From Nitrospirales bacterium (GTDB lineage Bacteria; Nitrospirota; Nitrospiria; Nitrospirales; UBA8639), in contig JAJEJG010000005.1 in the NCBI GenBank assembly GCA_022828225.1, forward strand, positions 124,001-188,000: 64,000 nt of DNA, given 5' to 3'. Below are positions 44,369-53,937 of the stretch, in pieces. The translations under genes and the position numbers were made by a program. The notes beneath the pieces were generated by a model. The model saw nothing but the letters and a program-made list of their open reading frames with translations. It was not told the origin of the DNA and searched no databases. Position 1 is the first letter of the stretch. Every line of letters begins with the position of its first letter.

Positions 44369-45751
44369 TTACCTCTCTCGATGACGCGCCGGCTGACGAG
44401 CGGTGCTCCATGATTTGCGGGCAAACCGGCGACCCAGGCCTCGCTCGATCTCACGCCATTTCCGCTCTTCGTCCGACGTAATGAACGTGACCGCCTCGCC
44501 GGATCGGCCCATGCGGCCGGTCCGCCCGACCCGGTGCGTGAACAGTTGTTCCGAATCCGGCAGGTCGTAGTTGATGACCTGGCCGATGCCCTCGACGTCC
44601 AGGCCGCGAGCGGCCACATTCGTCGCGACCAGAATCGGCGTGGCGCCGGAACGGAAAGCCAGCATCACGCGCTCGCGGGCGTGCTGGCTCAGATTGCCCT
44701 GGAGCGCGCCGACGGGATAGCCCAACGTATCGAGCTTTTGGGCCAGCTTCTTGACGCCGTGCTTGGTCTTGCCGAAAACGATAATCGGAGCGCCGTCCCG
44801 CCGGTTCAACAGCGTCTTGAGGGCTTCGATCTTGTCGCTCTTCCGGATGGTATAGACCACGTGCTCCACCGTGGGGAGCGCCTGCAGGTCCGCATCCACC
44901 TCCACCGTGACGGGGTTGCGCAGGTGTTTCCGGGCCGTCTTCGCCACCCATTCCGGCATGGTCGCGGAAAGAAGCGCCGTCTGCCGGCCGGAGGGCGTCC
45001 GGCTCAGGATGGCTTCCACGTCGCGGGCAAAGCCCCGATCCAGCATTTCGTCCGCTTCGTCCAGCACCAGAAACCGCACGGATCGAAGGTCGAGTGTGCC
45101 CTGCCGCAGATGGTCCAGCGTACGACCCGGCGTGCCAATGACGATCTGGGCTCCGCTTCTCAACGCCGCGTGCTCCGGCCTCAATGACCGGCCGCCGTAC
45201 AATAACGTCACTCGCAGCCCCTGTGCTGTCGCCAGGGCCTTCATGACTCCGGACACCTGAATGGCCAGTTCCCGTGTGGGCACCAGGACCAGCGCCTGGA
45301 CCTGCTTGACCGACGGGTCACACTGCTCGACCAGGGGCACGGCAAACGCCAGCGTCTTTCCGGACCCCGTACGCGCCTGCCCGATCAAGTCCTGCCCTGC
45401 CAGAAGATGGGGGATGGACTTCTCTTGAATGGGTGTGGGCGTGGATATGTTCATCCTGGAAATTGCGGCCATGGTGGCGCCATTCAACGCCATTCCGGAA
45501 AACACGACTCCCCCGGTGTGGGCGCTATCATCAACGGGGGTGCTTGCGGGCAATGCCTCACTCACCGGTGCGTCGACTACGGACGAAAGACCCTTGCGAC
45601 GAGCATTGAAGCATGGTGAGCAGTACACCGGCCTGTCCGGGCTTGGCCGAAAAGGGATGGTAGTAGATGTCTCGCAAGCAGCGCAAACGGCCTTGTGGCG
45701 CCGTGTACGGTTGGATGGACGTGGACGGGTTGAAAAAGACTTAACAGACAT
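44369..45751 (-). CDS. DEAD-box RNA helicase with N-terminal zinc-ribbon
   Basis: This 460-aa ATP-dependent RNA helicase has Q motif region NISTPTPIQEKSIPHL, motif I ARTGSGKT, motif II LDEADEM, motif III SAT and motif VI HRVGRTGR. N-terminal residues about 23-50 have a CAAC...YCSPC four-Cys ribbon (CxxC-x19-CxxC), less common in RhlE/DeaD proteins. A long structured region lies upstream and may form its leader. The C-terminus is short, without the basic RNA-binding tail of DeaD. Confidence 0.92.
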   Translation of the reverse strand: MSVKSFSTRPRPSNRTRRHKAVCAACETSTTIPFRPSPDRPVYCSPCFNARRKGLSSVVDAPVSEALPASTPVDDSAHTGGVVFSGMALNGATMAAISRMNISTPTPIQEKSIPHLLAGQDLIGQARTGSGKTLAFAVPLVEQCDPSVKQVQALVLVPTRELAIQVSGVMKALATAQGLRVTLLYGGRSLRPEHAALRSGAQIVIGTPGRTLDHLRQGTLDLRSVRFLVLDEADEMLDRGFARDVEAILSRTPSGRQTALLSATMPEWVAKTARKHLRNPVTVEVDADLQALPTVEHVVYTIRKSDKIEALKTLLNRRDGAPIIVFGKTKHGVKKLAQKLDTLGYPVGALQGNLSQHARERVMLAFRSGATPILVATNVAARGLDVEGIGQVINYDLPDSEQLFTHRVGRTGRMGRSGEAVTFITSDEERKWREIERGLGRRFARKSWSTARQPARHRER

Positions 45752-45799
45752 ACGTAAATAAACTCCTTGGTTATTGGTTATCGAACATCCATGAGAATT

Positions 45800-46010
45800 C
45801 CCCTTACCAGTCGGCTACCGGCAAACCCCAAGGGGGGGTACCTCCTATGATTGCAGCCTATCCGCGGATCAGGCAGACGGTGGTGCAAGCCTACTCGCTC
45901 GGGTCAGAACCGGATTCCGGCTTTGGGTAGGGTTCCGGACTGGCGTGGACTTCTGGTGGGGGGAATGACCTCCAGAAGACCCCGATGGGAGTGACCCCTC
46001 GGGGTCTCGC
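45800..46010. other. Strongly structured intergenic region, possible leader RNA or ncRNA
   Basis: No gene is seen between the helicase start and tRNA-Asn (about 300 bp). Several stems nest here: GACCCCGA/TCGGGGTC (45978-45985 and 45999-46006), TTCTGG/CCAGAA around 45949-45976, and a CCTAC/GTAGG pair around GAACCGGATTCCGG near 45890-45930. No family (6S, 4.5S, RNase P, known riboswitch) was recognised on either strand. It would be the 5' leader of the helicase if transcribed leftward. Confidence 0.45.
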
Positions 46011-46048
46011 TTTCACTCACGAGCCACTGATATCTGCGGCTTGAAAAT

Positions 46049-46124
46049 TGGCTCCCCGGGCAGGACTCGAACCTGCGACCAATCGGTTAACAGCCGACCG
46101 CTCTACCAACTGAGCTACCGAGGA
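46049..46124 (-). tRNA. tRNA-Asn (GTT)
   Basis: The 76-nt cloverleaf includes an encoded CCA. Acceptor stem TCCTCGG pairs with CCGGGGA, discriminator G. The D-arm is AGCTCAGTTGGTAGAGC, the anticodon loop CTGTTAA with anticodon GTT, and the T-arm GCAGGTTCGAGTCCTGC. Confidence 0.97.
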
Positions 46125-46259
46125 ACGTCTATATTGATTTGATGACTACGCGTTGTATCCAATCAATATGATGCCACTAATAATCGCCATCATATACGGG
46201 AGATGTGAGTTGAGCAATAACGGGACAGAACTGATCGAATCCCGGACTCGCCCGAACCC

Positions 46260-46523
46260 TCAAAACTGAAAGTCGTCGGAATCTTCTTCGCCTTCTTCGG
46301 CTTCGGCCGCGCCGCCTTCGGACAAGGCCACGTAATGCCGGGCCCATGACAAATAGATGTTGGCGCTGTCTTTCATGGCATCGGCGCCGATGGTCAATTT
46401 TTTGACGACGTCGGGGTCCCCGCCCATGAGTTCCATTTCCTGGGCACGGCTCTCCAACCGGTCATGGAATCGAGTCATACTGTCGTTGATCTCACCCATG
46501 AGTTCTCTGAGGTCATCGCTCAT
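46260..46523 (-). CDS. Hypothetical 87-aa helical acidic protein
   Basis: No family recognised. The protein is nearly all helix (DDLRELMGEINDSMTRFHDR), with a Met-rich middle (EMELMGG) and a very acidic tail ending DDFQF. AAGGTG precedes the ATG at 46523. It follows the 2-oxoacid oxidoreductase delta gene on the same strand but a strong terminator separates them, so it is probably an independent unit. Confidence 0.6.
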   Translation of the reverse strand: MSDDLRELMGEINDSMTRFHDRLESRAQEMELMGGDPDVVKKLTIGADAMKDSANIYLSWARHYVALSEGGAAEAEEGEEDSDDFQF

Positions 46524-46565
46524 GTCCACACCTTGTGTTGCCAGCCCATCGTGTGAGTCACCGAG

Positions 46566-46613
46566 ATAAAATAAAGCCCCGCGACAAGCGAAAAAAGGCG
46601 TCTGCCGCAGGGC
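46566..46613 (-). terminator. Rho-independent terminator of the 2-oxoacid oxidoreductase operon
   Basis: On the minus strand GCCCTGCGGCA pairs over 11 positions (two G-T wobbles) with TGTCGCGGGGC, followed by TTTATTTTA. It lies 27 bases after the delta-subunit stop. Confidence 0.8.
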
Positions 46614-46639
46614 CCCTATCTGCTATCCGATGTGTGAAT

Positions 46640-46918
46640 TTACCCCTGATAGGCTTGTCCCAACTCCGCAGCTTCGCCGGCCTGGTCCATCAATTGACCG
46701 TTGGCGCTCACCGCCACCATGTCGATGGCCTCATGTTTTGCCGCGTCGCACACCACTTTGCACAACTCACAGCCTTTACAGCGATTGATATAGACTTCCG
46801 CGACCAATTTTTCGACGTTCAGGTCCAGGCAATTGGCCTCGGGGCAGTACATGATGCACAACCGGCACCCTTTTTTGGCGACGCATTTTTCATCGGTCAC
46901 TTGCGCTACGTTATACAT
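46640..46918 (-). CDS. 2-oxoacid:ferredoxin oxidoreductase, delta (ferredoxin) subunit
   Basis: This 92-aa 2[4Fe-4S] protein passes electrons from the catalytic subunits to ferredoxin. Ligand sets are Cys12/18/21/25 (with five residues between the first two rather than two) and Cys47/50/53/57 (CKGCELCKVVC). It is the last gene of the E-A-B-G-D order in this locus. Confidence 0.88.
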   Translation of the reverse strand: MYNVAQVTDEKCVAKKGCRLCIMYCPEANCLDLNVEKLVAEVYINRCKGCELCKVVCDAAKHEAIDMVAVSANGQLMDQAGEAAELGQAYQG

Positions 46919-46935
46919 GAATACTCCGTCTTTAT

Positions 46936-47631
46936 TTATGCCGCCGCAACGGCCAGTTCAATGTTGTTCTTTTCCGCCCACTCCGACGCCATTTCGTACG
47001 ACTTGACGACCGTCTCCAGGTTTTTCTTCAACAGCATTTCTTTTTTGGCGAATTTTTTCTTGATGGCTTCATCCAAGGTCGCCGTTCCGCCGGAGGCCAC
47101 GAATTTTTTCCCGAACCGCTCCTGCAGCGCGCCGTCGAGCGCCTCCAGGGAGACGCATTTGGTAATGCCGGCGACCGACCCGATCATGGTCATGTTCGTG
47201 GACAGCTCCGTGCCCGCCACTTCCAACGCCACCTGGGTACCCTTGATGTAAAACACCGCCACGTCCAGATCCTTCAACCGCTTCACGTCCTCGTCCGACA
47301 AGAGCGGCACGTCCGAATTGATGATGACGACGCCGTTTTCCTTGATGCCCGAGTAGAACGGCATGGTATAGCTCTTGCCCATCGTCACGACTTGCGGATG
47401 AAAGACTTCGATCACGTCGGGAAACACCAACTCTCCCCGGTCGTAGATCCGGCTGACCCCGATCCGGCAATAACTCTCGGCCGGCGCCATCCGCTTTTCC
47501 GCACCGAAAAAGGGATTCGAGATCGCAAATTTGCCATCACGCGACGCGGCCATGGCCAACACGTGCGCCGCCGTCACCGCGCCCTGTCCTCCAAGACCCG
47601 ACATGCGAATATTCAGTCTCCGCTTGATCAT
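46936..47631 (-). CDS. 2-oxoacid:ferredoxin oxidoreductase, gamma subunit
   Basis: This 231-aa subunit has the family start RLNIRMSGLGGQGAVTAAHV and the GAEKRMAPAESYCRIG segment. The C-terminal tail of about 50 Lys/Glu-rich residues extends beyond the usual gamma domain (about 180 aa). It lies between beta and delta genes, 17-28 bases from each. Confidence 0.9.
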   Translation of the reverse strand: MIKRRLNIRMSGLGGQGAVTAAHVLAMAASRDGKFAISNPFFGAEKRMAPAESYCRIGVSRIYDRGELVFPDVIEVFHPQVVTMGKSYTMPFYSGIKENGVVIINSDVPLLSDEDVKRLKDLDVAVFYIKGTQVALEVAGTELSTNMTMIGSVAGITKCVSLEALDGALQERFGKKFVASGGTATLDEAIKKKFAKKEMLLKKNLETVVKSYEMASEWAEKNNIELAVAAA

Positions 47632-47659
47632 GACGATTTCCCCTTTCCGCCGGGAGGAC

Positions 47660-48565
47660 TCAGGCCTTTCCCGCCAATTGCTTTTTCGCCGCGGCCTTTC
47701 TCTCTTTTTCCTTTGCCGCCAGCTCGGTCAACAATTCCTTGGCTTCATCACTGACGTACTCTTTATACGCGAACCGTTCGGTCGGCTTCTCCGAGTCCCG
47801 CATTTCCTGCAAGCCTTCCATGCTGTTCTTCCCGATCTCCAGGATGCACGGCGTGTAAAGCTGCAAATACGTGGGGCCGATTTCGCGGGCCACGTGGATC
47901 GCGTTCTTGATGACCTTTTCCACCAGGTTCGGTTTGCTGACCGTGCAATTTACCACGTAATGACAACCGGACTCGCGGGCGATTTCCGGCAATTTGACCT
48001 TCTCGAAGGTCTTGCCTACGGGCGCCATCTTGGCCACGAACCCTTTTTGCATCAACCCGCTTTCCTGGCCGCCCGTATTGGCGTAGAGCTCGTTGTCGAA
48101 ACAAATGGTCGTGAATTTTTCCTGGCGGAACCAGGCTTGCAGGGTCATGTCCAGCCCGATATCCACCGTGGCCCCGTCGCCGGCCAACACCACCACGTCC
48201 TTGACCTGACCGGGGAACCGCACGCTGAGCGCGCGTTTGAGCCCGGAGGCAATGGCGTTCTGGTTGCCGAAGAGCGAGTGAATGTTGTGGACGCCCACGT
48301 GCGGGAAAACCAGACTGGTGCAGCCGGTGGACCCGACCATTACGGTATCCTCGGGCGCGGGCAACGACGCCAGGATGTACCGGAACGCCATGGACTCGGG
48401 ACACCCGGCACACAACGAATGCTCTTCAATCAATTCCTTCGAGGTCCCGATATCCTTCCATCCGCGGCCTTCCTTCCCATACGTGGCGCGGTCCACCAAG
48501 TCCTGGTACTCCTCGGGCATGATATCGAACATCTCCGGAGCTATCTTAATGCGTTCCTTGCTCAT
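47660..48565 (-). CDS. 2-oxoacid:ferredoxin oxidoreductase, beta (TPP-binding) subunit
   Basis: This 301-aa subunit binds thiamine diphosphate and a [4Fe-4S] cluster. The TPP motif is GDGATVDIG (130-138) with DNELYANTGGQES (157-169). Cluster Cys candidates are Cys52, Cys55, Cys82 and Cys240, matching the four-Cys pattern of POR beta subunits. A Lys/Ala-rich C-terminal tail follows. Pyruvate versus 2-oxoglutarate preference cannot be read from the sequence. In relatives such enzymes run the reductive TCA cycle or pyruvate synthesis/oxidation. Confidence 0.92.
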   Translation of the reverse strand: MSKERIKIAPEMFDIMPEEYQDLVDRATYGKEGRGWKDIGTSKELIEEHSLCAGCPESMAFRYILASLPAPEDTVMVGSTGCTSLVFPHVGVHNIHSLFGNQNAIASGLKRALSVRFPGQVKDVVVLAGDGATVDIGLDMTLQAWFRQEKFTTICFDNELYANTGGQESGLMQKGFVAKMAPVGKTFEKVKLPEIARESGCHYVVNCTVSKPNLVEKVIKNAIHVAREIGPTYLQLYTPCILEIGKNSMEGLQEMRDSEKPTERFAYKEYVSDEAKELLTELAAKEKERKAAAKKQLAGKA

Positions 48566-48646
48566 GGTCGCCTCCTAGCGCATATTCAAAATAATCTCAA
48601 AATAATCACGTTCATTCCGCATGCCGGGTCGACGGTCGTGACCGCG

Positions 48647-49855
48647 TCAGCTCCCTCGTCCGGCCAGGCTTTCGGCTTTAATGCCCAAATGCTTTTTAAT
48701 GTCGGCTGCGATGACTTCCGGCGGCATGGTCATGCCCCCGCAGACGTGAGGACCGGCATACACGCGGCCCGCGTCCGGAATCGTGGCGCGAATTTCTTTG
48801 GCCAGCCAGCCCGTCACATTGAACTCCGGCACGATGATGTGCTTCGCATTCTTGGTGGCTTCCCGAATTTCGTCTCCCGGCCATGGCCGAAGCACTTTAA
48901 TCTTGACGATTCCCACCTCGATGCCATCCTCTTCCAGGAGGGCCTGGGCTTCACGACCCTGGGAAACCGCGGTGCCGGATGAGACAATCAAAATATCGGC
49001 ATCGGGCTTGTCCACTTCAATCAGGCCGTCCAACCAGCGGATGGCGTGCTTTCTGGACCGTTCCACCGCGGCCCAGACTTCCTGTTGCCAACTGGCGTGG
49101 GTGGCATAACTGATATAGTTGCTCTTCATGACGAACGGGTCGCGCATCATCCGGACCGGCGGACATTCCATGTCCATGCACGGGACCGGCGACCGGTACG
49201 GGTCGTATGGCGGCAGACACATGTCCACGGGCGTCAGGTTCACCACGTCCTTGGTATGGGTCACGAAAAACCCGTCGCAACAGAGCGCCAACGGCAAATG
49301 CACGTCCGGCTCTTCCGATACCATGTACCCCTTTAAAATCCAGTCATAAAAGTCCTGCGCCGTCTCCGCGTGCCAGACCAGCATCCCGGTGTTCAACAGA
49401 TATGAAATTTCCAACGTGTCCGGCTGGATGGAGAGCGGGGAGTTGATGCCCCGGCAGGTCACGATCATTTGAATGGGCAGCCGCGCCCCGGCCCACATCG
49501 GGAAGTTCTCCATGGCCCGCATGGTGCCCGGCCCCGCGGTCGTGGTAAACACGCGCGCGCCGCCGAACGCCGCGCCGGCGCATTGGGACATCACCGCGAA
49601 CTCGCTTTCCCCGCGGAAGTAGTCGCCGATAAACCCTTCGGCGAACAATTCACCGATCAACGCCGCGGCTTCACTCTGCGGGGTAATCGGATAGGCAATC
49701 ATGACGTCGCAATTGGCCCGCCGGATCGCTTCTTTGATCACTTCACTGCCCGTAAAAAAACAGGGAGTTCGTTCGGCTTCATGCATCATCTTCCAGGCGT
49801 CCGTCACGACCTGCCCGGCTCTATTTTTTGTCCCGACTAATGATTGCGTTGCCAT
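48647..49855 (-). CDS. 2-oxoacid:ferredoxin oxidoreductase, alpha subunit
   Basis: This 402-aa subunit carries the pyrimidine-binding domain, seen as YPITPQSEAAALIGELFAEG near residue 56-75 and FTTTAGPGTMRAMENFPMWAG near 104-124, and the C-terminal transketolase-like domain with DILIVSSGTAVSQGREAQALL. GAGGAGGAGG lies before the ATG. A MITE and a candidate promoter lie upstream. The five-subunit arrangement resembles Hydrogenobacter, Nitrospira and Leptospirillum enzymes (from memory). Confidence 0.92.
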   Translation of the reverse strand: MATQSLVGTKNRAGQVVTDAWKMMHEAERTPCFFTGSEVIKEAIRRANCDVMIAYPITPQSEAAALIGELFAEGFIGDYFRGESEFAVMSQCAGAAFGGARVFTTTAGPGTMRAMENFPMWAGARLPIQMIVTCRGINSPLSIQPDTLEISYLLNTGMLVWHAETAQDFYDWILKGYMVSEEPDVHLPLALCCDGFFVTHTKDVVNLTPVDMCLPPYDPYRSPVPCMDMECPPVRMMRDPFVMKSNYISYATHASWQQEVWAAVERSRKHAIRWLDGLIEVDKPDADILIVSSGTAVSQGREAQALLEEDGIEVGIVKIKVLRPWPGDEIREATKNAKHIIVPEFNVTGWLAKEIRATIPDAGRVYAGPHVCGGMTMPPEVIAADIKKHLGIKAESLAGRGS

Positions 49856-49912
49856 GATTGCGCCTCCTCCTCGTTCCGGCTTTTAGGGCGTTTCATGTGA
49901 CCAGTGTGCTCT

Positions 49913-49941
49913 ATTGTACCGTCTTAAGCAGGTGAAATAAA
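49913..49941 (-). promoter_or_regulatory. Candidate promoter for the alpha-beta-gamma-delta genes
   Basis: On the minus strand -35 TTTATT (49941-49936), 17-bp spacer, -10 TACAAT (49918-49913). It lies directly between the MITE end (49945) and the alpha start. The -35 is weak. Confidence 0.4.
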
Positions 49942-49944
49942 TAG

Positions 49945-50086
49945 GGAACCTCTGATTTATTGCACTATCGGGCGCATGGCTGCGTTGTGTCCTCGCTCAA
50001 CCCTCACCTATCTCTGTGATAAGCCTCGGGTTTCGCTCCGGGACGCCTTGCCCTCCATCCCGCTATCACCATAAATCAGAGGTTCC
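49945..50086. mobile_element. MITE-like element, copy 1 (142 bp)
   Basis: The left end GGAACCTCTGATTTATTG and right end (read inverted) GGAACCTCTGATTTATGG form terminal inverted repeats. No coding capacity. It sits between the epsilon and alpha genes of the oxidoreductase operon. Flanks are ATAG left and ATAA right, not a clean duplication. Confidence 0.85.
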
Positions 50087-50112
50087 ATAACAAATACCGG
50101 ACCGCCCGGGTC

Positions 50113-50727
50113 TCAGTCTTTCGGCGGCTCGACCGACCCTTTTAATTTTTTTACCCAATCGGCCAATCTCATGATCTTGTCGGCCGTCGCATCCCGGAAC
50201 GACACCATCGCGTCCTCATGACCAGCCTGGGCGCACATGGCGATGGTATAACAATAGGTGCCGCCCCGGATAATCTTGAGGGACAGGTTCGCCTGGTGGC
50301 AATGCACGCCGACGAACATGCAGGCATCGATCTTGTTATGCCAAATCGTGAGGTTGGGATGGTTGGGATTGATTTCGATTTCAGGGTTGATCTTGGGATA
50401 TTTGGGCCGGTAATCGGGCATGGGAATGAGCATCGCCTGCTGGGACGGGGTGACGCTTTCCTTGATCGTTTCATAGAGATGCCTGATGGCCGTGGCCTTT
50501 TTGGCCGCTTTTTCATTCCAGGCCCACAAGACCAGCGGACCGGGAAAAATCGTCGGCACTTTGGCCGATAAGAACTGGCGGGCCGCGGCTTCCATGGCGT
50601 CATCTTCATTGACGATTTTTCCGTGAATATGCGCCTGCCCCGGATCCGGCAAACGAACGCCCATACTGGCTGCCGCCGGGGGCAGAAAGTGCTCCGGACC
50701 CGGGAGAACCTCATACATTGTCGACAT
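50113..50727 (-). CDS. 2-oxoacid:ferredoxin oxidoreductase, epsilon subunit (CODH/ACS beta-like)
   Basis: This 204-aa protein is the fifth subunit found only in the Hydrogenobacter/Nitrospira-type enzymes. Its fold resembles a small domain seen in carbon monoxide dehydrogenase-related subunits. Visible features are PTIFPGPLVLWAWNEKAAKKA near 52-70 and NLTIWHNKIDACMFVGVHCHQAN near 128-148, where His/Cys residues cluster. It is first in the operon order, separated from alpha by the MITE. Its exact role is not established. Confidence 0.8.
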   Translation of the reverse strand: MSTMYEVLPGPEHFLPPAAASMGVRLPDPGQAHIHGKIVNEDDAMEAAARQFLSAKVPTIFPGPLVLWAWNEKAAKKATAIRHLYETIKESVTPSQQAMLIPMPDYRPKYPKINPEIEINPNHPNLTIWHNKIDACMFVGVHCHQANLSLKIIRGGTYCYTIAMCAQAGHEDAMVSFRDATADKIMRLADWVKKLKGSVEPPKD

Positions 50728-50761
50728 AGGCTTAATTCCTCGATTCCTGACAGAATATAAA

Positions 50762-50903
50762 GGAACCTCTGCTTTATTGCACTATCGGGCGTATGGCTGC
50801 GTTGTGTCCTCGCTCAACCCTCGCCTATCTCTCTGATAAGCCTCGGGTTTCGTTGCGGGACGCCTTGCCCTGCATCCCGCTATCACAATAAATCAGAGGT
50901 TCC
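50762..50903. mobile_element. MITE-like element, copy 2 (142 bp)
   Basis: Ends are GGAACCTCTGCTTTATTG (left) and GGAACCTCTGATTTATTG (right, inverted), one mismatch. TAAA flanks both sides, a likely 4-bp target duplication. It is 34 bases upstream of the epsilon gene start, in the same orientation as the other copies. Confidence 0.9.
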
Positions 50904-51326
50904 TAAATGTATCCCGATAACGCAATTGTCGGACTACTGTATGCCGGTGCACGGAATTTCGCAACCTGGAAAAAGCCCCAACAGGCCGGATATTTAGGCC
51001 ATTGTCCGGACCGGCTGCATGAGGCTTTTGACCCAGCATGCCACGGCGCAACGCAAGCGGATCACTATAGGAATTTCCGGAAGATGTTGTCAATTCGCAA
51101 AAGGGCGAACGGGCGGCAGGAACCCGACCCGCCTTGGGCGCGGCTGCGCCCCGGTCCCGAATCTTTACGGTTCGGCGAGGACTGTTTGAGCGAAGCGAGT
51201 TCCGCAGCCCTGGAATTCGGGGCCGGGGCAAAGGGACCCGTAGGGCCGCGCACGGGCGGAAATGGTTTTGGGTCCTTTTGCCGAAACAAAAGGACCTCGT
51301 CTCACGGGGGCGAAACCCCGCAACCG
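50904..51326 (+). repeat. Gap with R2 repeat copy (51134-51322)
   Basis: The 423-bp stretch after the MITE has no supported gene. The first 230 bp (50904-51133) show nothing recognisable. The R2 unit runs from GGGCGCGGCTGCGCCCCGGT to CGGGGGCGAAACCCCGCA, ending 4 bases from the ahcY stop, where its GCGGGGTTTCGCCCCCG hairpin may end the transcript. It matches 21471-21660 over most of its length, including TTTTGGGTCCTTTTGCCGAA. Confidence 0.8.
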
Positions 51327-52709
51327 TCAGTACCTGTAGGTTTCCGGTTTGAACGGACCCTCCACCGACACGTTGATGTAGGCGGCCTGCTCCTCGGTGA
51401 GTTTGGTCAACGTCCCGCCAAACCCGCGCACCATGTGGGCGGCCACTTCTTCATCCAGCTTCTTCGGCAGCACCTCGACCGTGACCGGCGCGCCGGGCGT
51501 ATCGGCGAATTTCTTCCCGTACAGGTATATCTGCGCGAGGACCTGGTTGGAAAAGGACCCGTCCATGATCCGGGAAGGATGGCCGGTCGCGTTGCCCAGA
51601 TTGACCAGACGCCCTTCGGACAGGAGAAGCAGATGGTCGTTGGCGCGCGTACTCCGGTAGACCTTATGGACTTGCGGCTTGACCTCTTCCCACTCCCAAT
51701 GTTTCCGCATGTAGGCCGTGTCGATTTCATTGTCGAAATGGCCGATATTGCAGACCACGGCCCCCGGCTTGAGCGATTGCAACATGGCGGCGTCACAGAC
51801 GTTGTAATTGCCGGTGGTCGTCACGACCAGGTCCGTATTGCCCAACAGCGCCGTGTTGATATCTTCCACTCTCCCCGTGTTGATTCCGTCATTGTAGGGC
51901 GACACGACCTCGAAGCCGTCCATGCAGGCCTGCATCCCGCAAATGGGGTCGATTTCCGACACGCGCACGATCATGCCTTCCTGGCGCAGGGATTGGGCCG
52001 ACCCTTTCCCCACGTCGCCGTACCCGACCACCAGGGCTTTCTTCCCGGACAGGAGATGGTCCGTGCCGCGCTTGATCGCGTCGTTCAAACTGTGCCGGCA
52101 CCCGTATTTGTTGTCGTTTTTCGATTTCGTGACCGAATCGTTGACGTTGATGACCGGCACTTTCAGGGTGCCGTTTTCCATCCGCTCCTGCAAACGATGC
52201 ACCCCCGTGGTGGTCTCTTCCGTGATGCCGTGGATCTTGTCCAGCATCGCCGGGTACTTGTCGTGGAGCATAAGGGTCAAATCACCCCCGTCATCCAGGA
52301 CCATGTTCGCGTCCCACGGCCGGCCGTCCTTCAAAATGGTCTGCTCGATGCACCAGTCATATTCTTCGAGCGTTTCGCCTTTCCAGGCGTACACCGGAAT
52401 GCCCCGGGCCGCGATCGCGGCCGCGGCATGATCCTGTGTGGAGAAAATGTTGCAGGAGGACCACCGCACTTCGGCCCCCAATTCCATCAGGGTCTCGATC
52501 AGGACGGCCGTCTGGATCGTCATGTGAATGCACCCCAGAATCCTGGCGCCCCTGAGAGGTTGCAGCGCTCGATATTTCTCCCTCAAGGCCATCAGACCCG
52601 GCATTTCCGTTTCGGCAATCTGAATCTCTTTCCGCCCCCAATCAGCCAGACTGATATCCGCCACCTTATAATCACACACCGTGTTCTCCAGTTGCGCAGT
52701 TGTACTCAT
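51327..52709 (-). CDS. ahcY: S-adenosylhomocysteine hydrolase
   Basis: This 460-aa NAD-dependent enzyme splits SAH to adenosine and homocysteine, removing the inhibitor of methyltransferases. Motifs: [21 protein letters not shown] near 64-84, [20 protein letters not shown] near 190, NAD-binding [16 protein letters not shown] near 245, and C-terminal KPETYRY. Start MSTTAQ at 52709 follows AAGGGAG. It is downstream of metK on the same strand, so SAM synthesis and SAH removal are encoded together. No SAH riboswitch pattern was seen. Confidence 0.97.
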   Translation of the reverse strand: MSTTAQLENTVCDYKVADISLADWGRKEIQIAETEMPGLMALREKYRALQPLRGARILGCIHMTIQTAVLIETLMELGAEVRWSSCNIFSTQDHAAAAIAARGIPVYAWKGETLEEYDWCIEQTILKDGRPWDANMVLDDGGDLTLMLHDKYPAMLDKIHGITEETTTGVHRLQERMENGTLKVPVINVNDSVTKSKNDNKYGCRHSLNDAIKRGTDHLLSGKKALVVGYGDVGKGSAQSLRQEGMIVRVSEIDPICGMQACMDGFEVVSPYNDGINTGRVEDINTALLGNTDLVVTTTGNYNVCDAAMLQSLKPGAVVCNIGHFDNEIDTAYMRKHWEWEEVKPQVHKVYRSTRANDHLLLLSEGRLVNLGNATGHPSRIMDGSFSNQVLAQIYLYGKKFADTPGAPVTVEVLPKKLDEEVAAHMVRGFGGTLTKLTEEQAAYINVSVEGPFKPETYRY

Positions 52710-52751
52710 GCTCGTCGCTCCCTTCTGCTTGGACTCGATCAACCCTCAACG

Positions 52752-53909
52752 TCACCGGTACACGTCGACGTCCTTTTTCAAAATCGAGGCCTTATCCGTT
52801 TTTTCCCAGGTGAACCCCGGGCCGCTTCGTCCAAAATGCCCATAGGCCGCCGTCTGTTTATAAATGGGGCGTCGCAGTTTCAAATGATCGATGATTCCAC
52901 GCGGAGTCATCGGGAAATGTTTCCGGACCAATTTATCGATGACGTCAATGGCGACTTTCTCCGTCCCTTTCGCATCGACGAGCACGGAGACGGGTTCCGG
53001 CACCCCGATCGCATAGGCCAATTGCACTTCGCATTTCTCGGCCAATTTCGCCGCCACGATATTCTTGGCGATATACCGGGCCATATACGACGCCGACCGG
53101 TCCACCTTGCTGGGATCCTTGCCGGAGAAGGCTCCGCCGCCATGACTCCCCACGCCGCCATAGGTATCGACGATGATCTTGCGACCGGTCAACCCGGTAT
53201 CGCCCATGGGGCCCCCCGTCACGAACCGGCCCGTCGGATTGATGTGAAACGTGACCCTGTTCGGGTTGAAGATCCCTTTCGGCATCACGGGTTTGATGAC
53301 CTTTTCCTTGATCTCCTGCTCGATTTTCCTGGACGACACCTTGTCGCTGTGCTGGGTGGAGACCACGATCGTATCGACGCGGACCGGCTTGCCGTTCTTG
53401 TACTCGACGGTCACCTGCGCCTTCCCGTCCGGCCGCACCCACGGCAACAGGTTCGTTTTTCTGACATCGGCCAAGCGTTTCGTCAGGCGATGGGCCAGCA
53501 CGATCGGCATGGGCATCAGTTCGCTCGTCTCGTTGGTGGCGTAGCCGAACATCAACCCTTGATCACCCGCCCCGCCGGTATCCACACCCATGGCGATATC
53601 ACCCGATTGGGCATCAATCGCCGTCAACACCGAGCAGGTGCGGTAATCGAACCCCCAGGTGGCATCGGTATAGCCCACGTCACGGATGGTTTCTCGAATA
53701 ATATCGGGTATTTCTACGTATGCTTTCGTGGAAATTTCCCCGGCCACGAACGCCAAACCGGTCGTCAGAATCGTCTCACACGCCACTCGGCAATTTTTAT
53801 CCTTGGCCATAATGGCATCCAGGATGCCATCGGATATCTGATCGGCGATTTTGTCCGGATGACCCTCGGTCACGGACTCGGAGGTAAACAAGAAATTCTG
53901 TTGACTCAT
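52752..53909 (-). CDS. metK: S-adenosylmethionine synthetase
   Basis: This 385-aa enzyme makes SAM from methionine and ATP. Motifs: [20 protein letters not shown] at the N-terminus, [16 protein letters not shown] (ATP-binding) near 115, and [17 protein letters not shown] near 257. The start at 53909 follows AAAGG. A MITE lies 29 bases upstream. ahcY follows 42 bases downstream. Confidence 0.97.
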   Translation of the reverse strand: MSQQNFLFTSESVTEGHPDKIADQISDGILDAIMAKDKNCRVACETILTTGLAFVAGEISTKAYVEIPDIIRETIRDVGYTDATWGFDYRTCSVLTAIDAQSGDIAMGVDTGGAGDQGLMFGYATNETSELMPMPIVLAHRLTKRLADVRKTNLLPWVRPDGKAQVTVEYKNGKPVRVDTIVVSTQHSDKVSSRKIEQEIKEKVIKPVMPKGIFNPNRVTFHINPTGRFVTGGPMGDTGLTGRKIIVDTYGGVGSHGGGAFSGKDPSKVDRSASYMARYIAKNIVAAKLAEKCEVQLAYAIGVPEPVSVLVDAKGTEKVAIDVIDKLVRKHFPMTPRGIIDHLKLRRPIYKQTAAYGHFGRSGPGFTWEKTDKASILKKDVDVYR

Positions 53910-53937
53910 TACGGTTACCTTTCCCTGGCTCAATAAA

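Noticed and set aside
50907-53936. 1009-codon open frame on the plus strand
   Set aside because: It is antisense to ahcY and metK, whose family motifs are unmistakable; the long frame is a by-product of GC-rich codon use.
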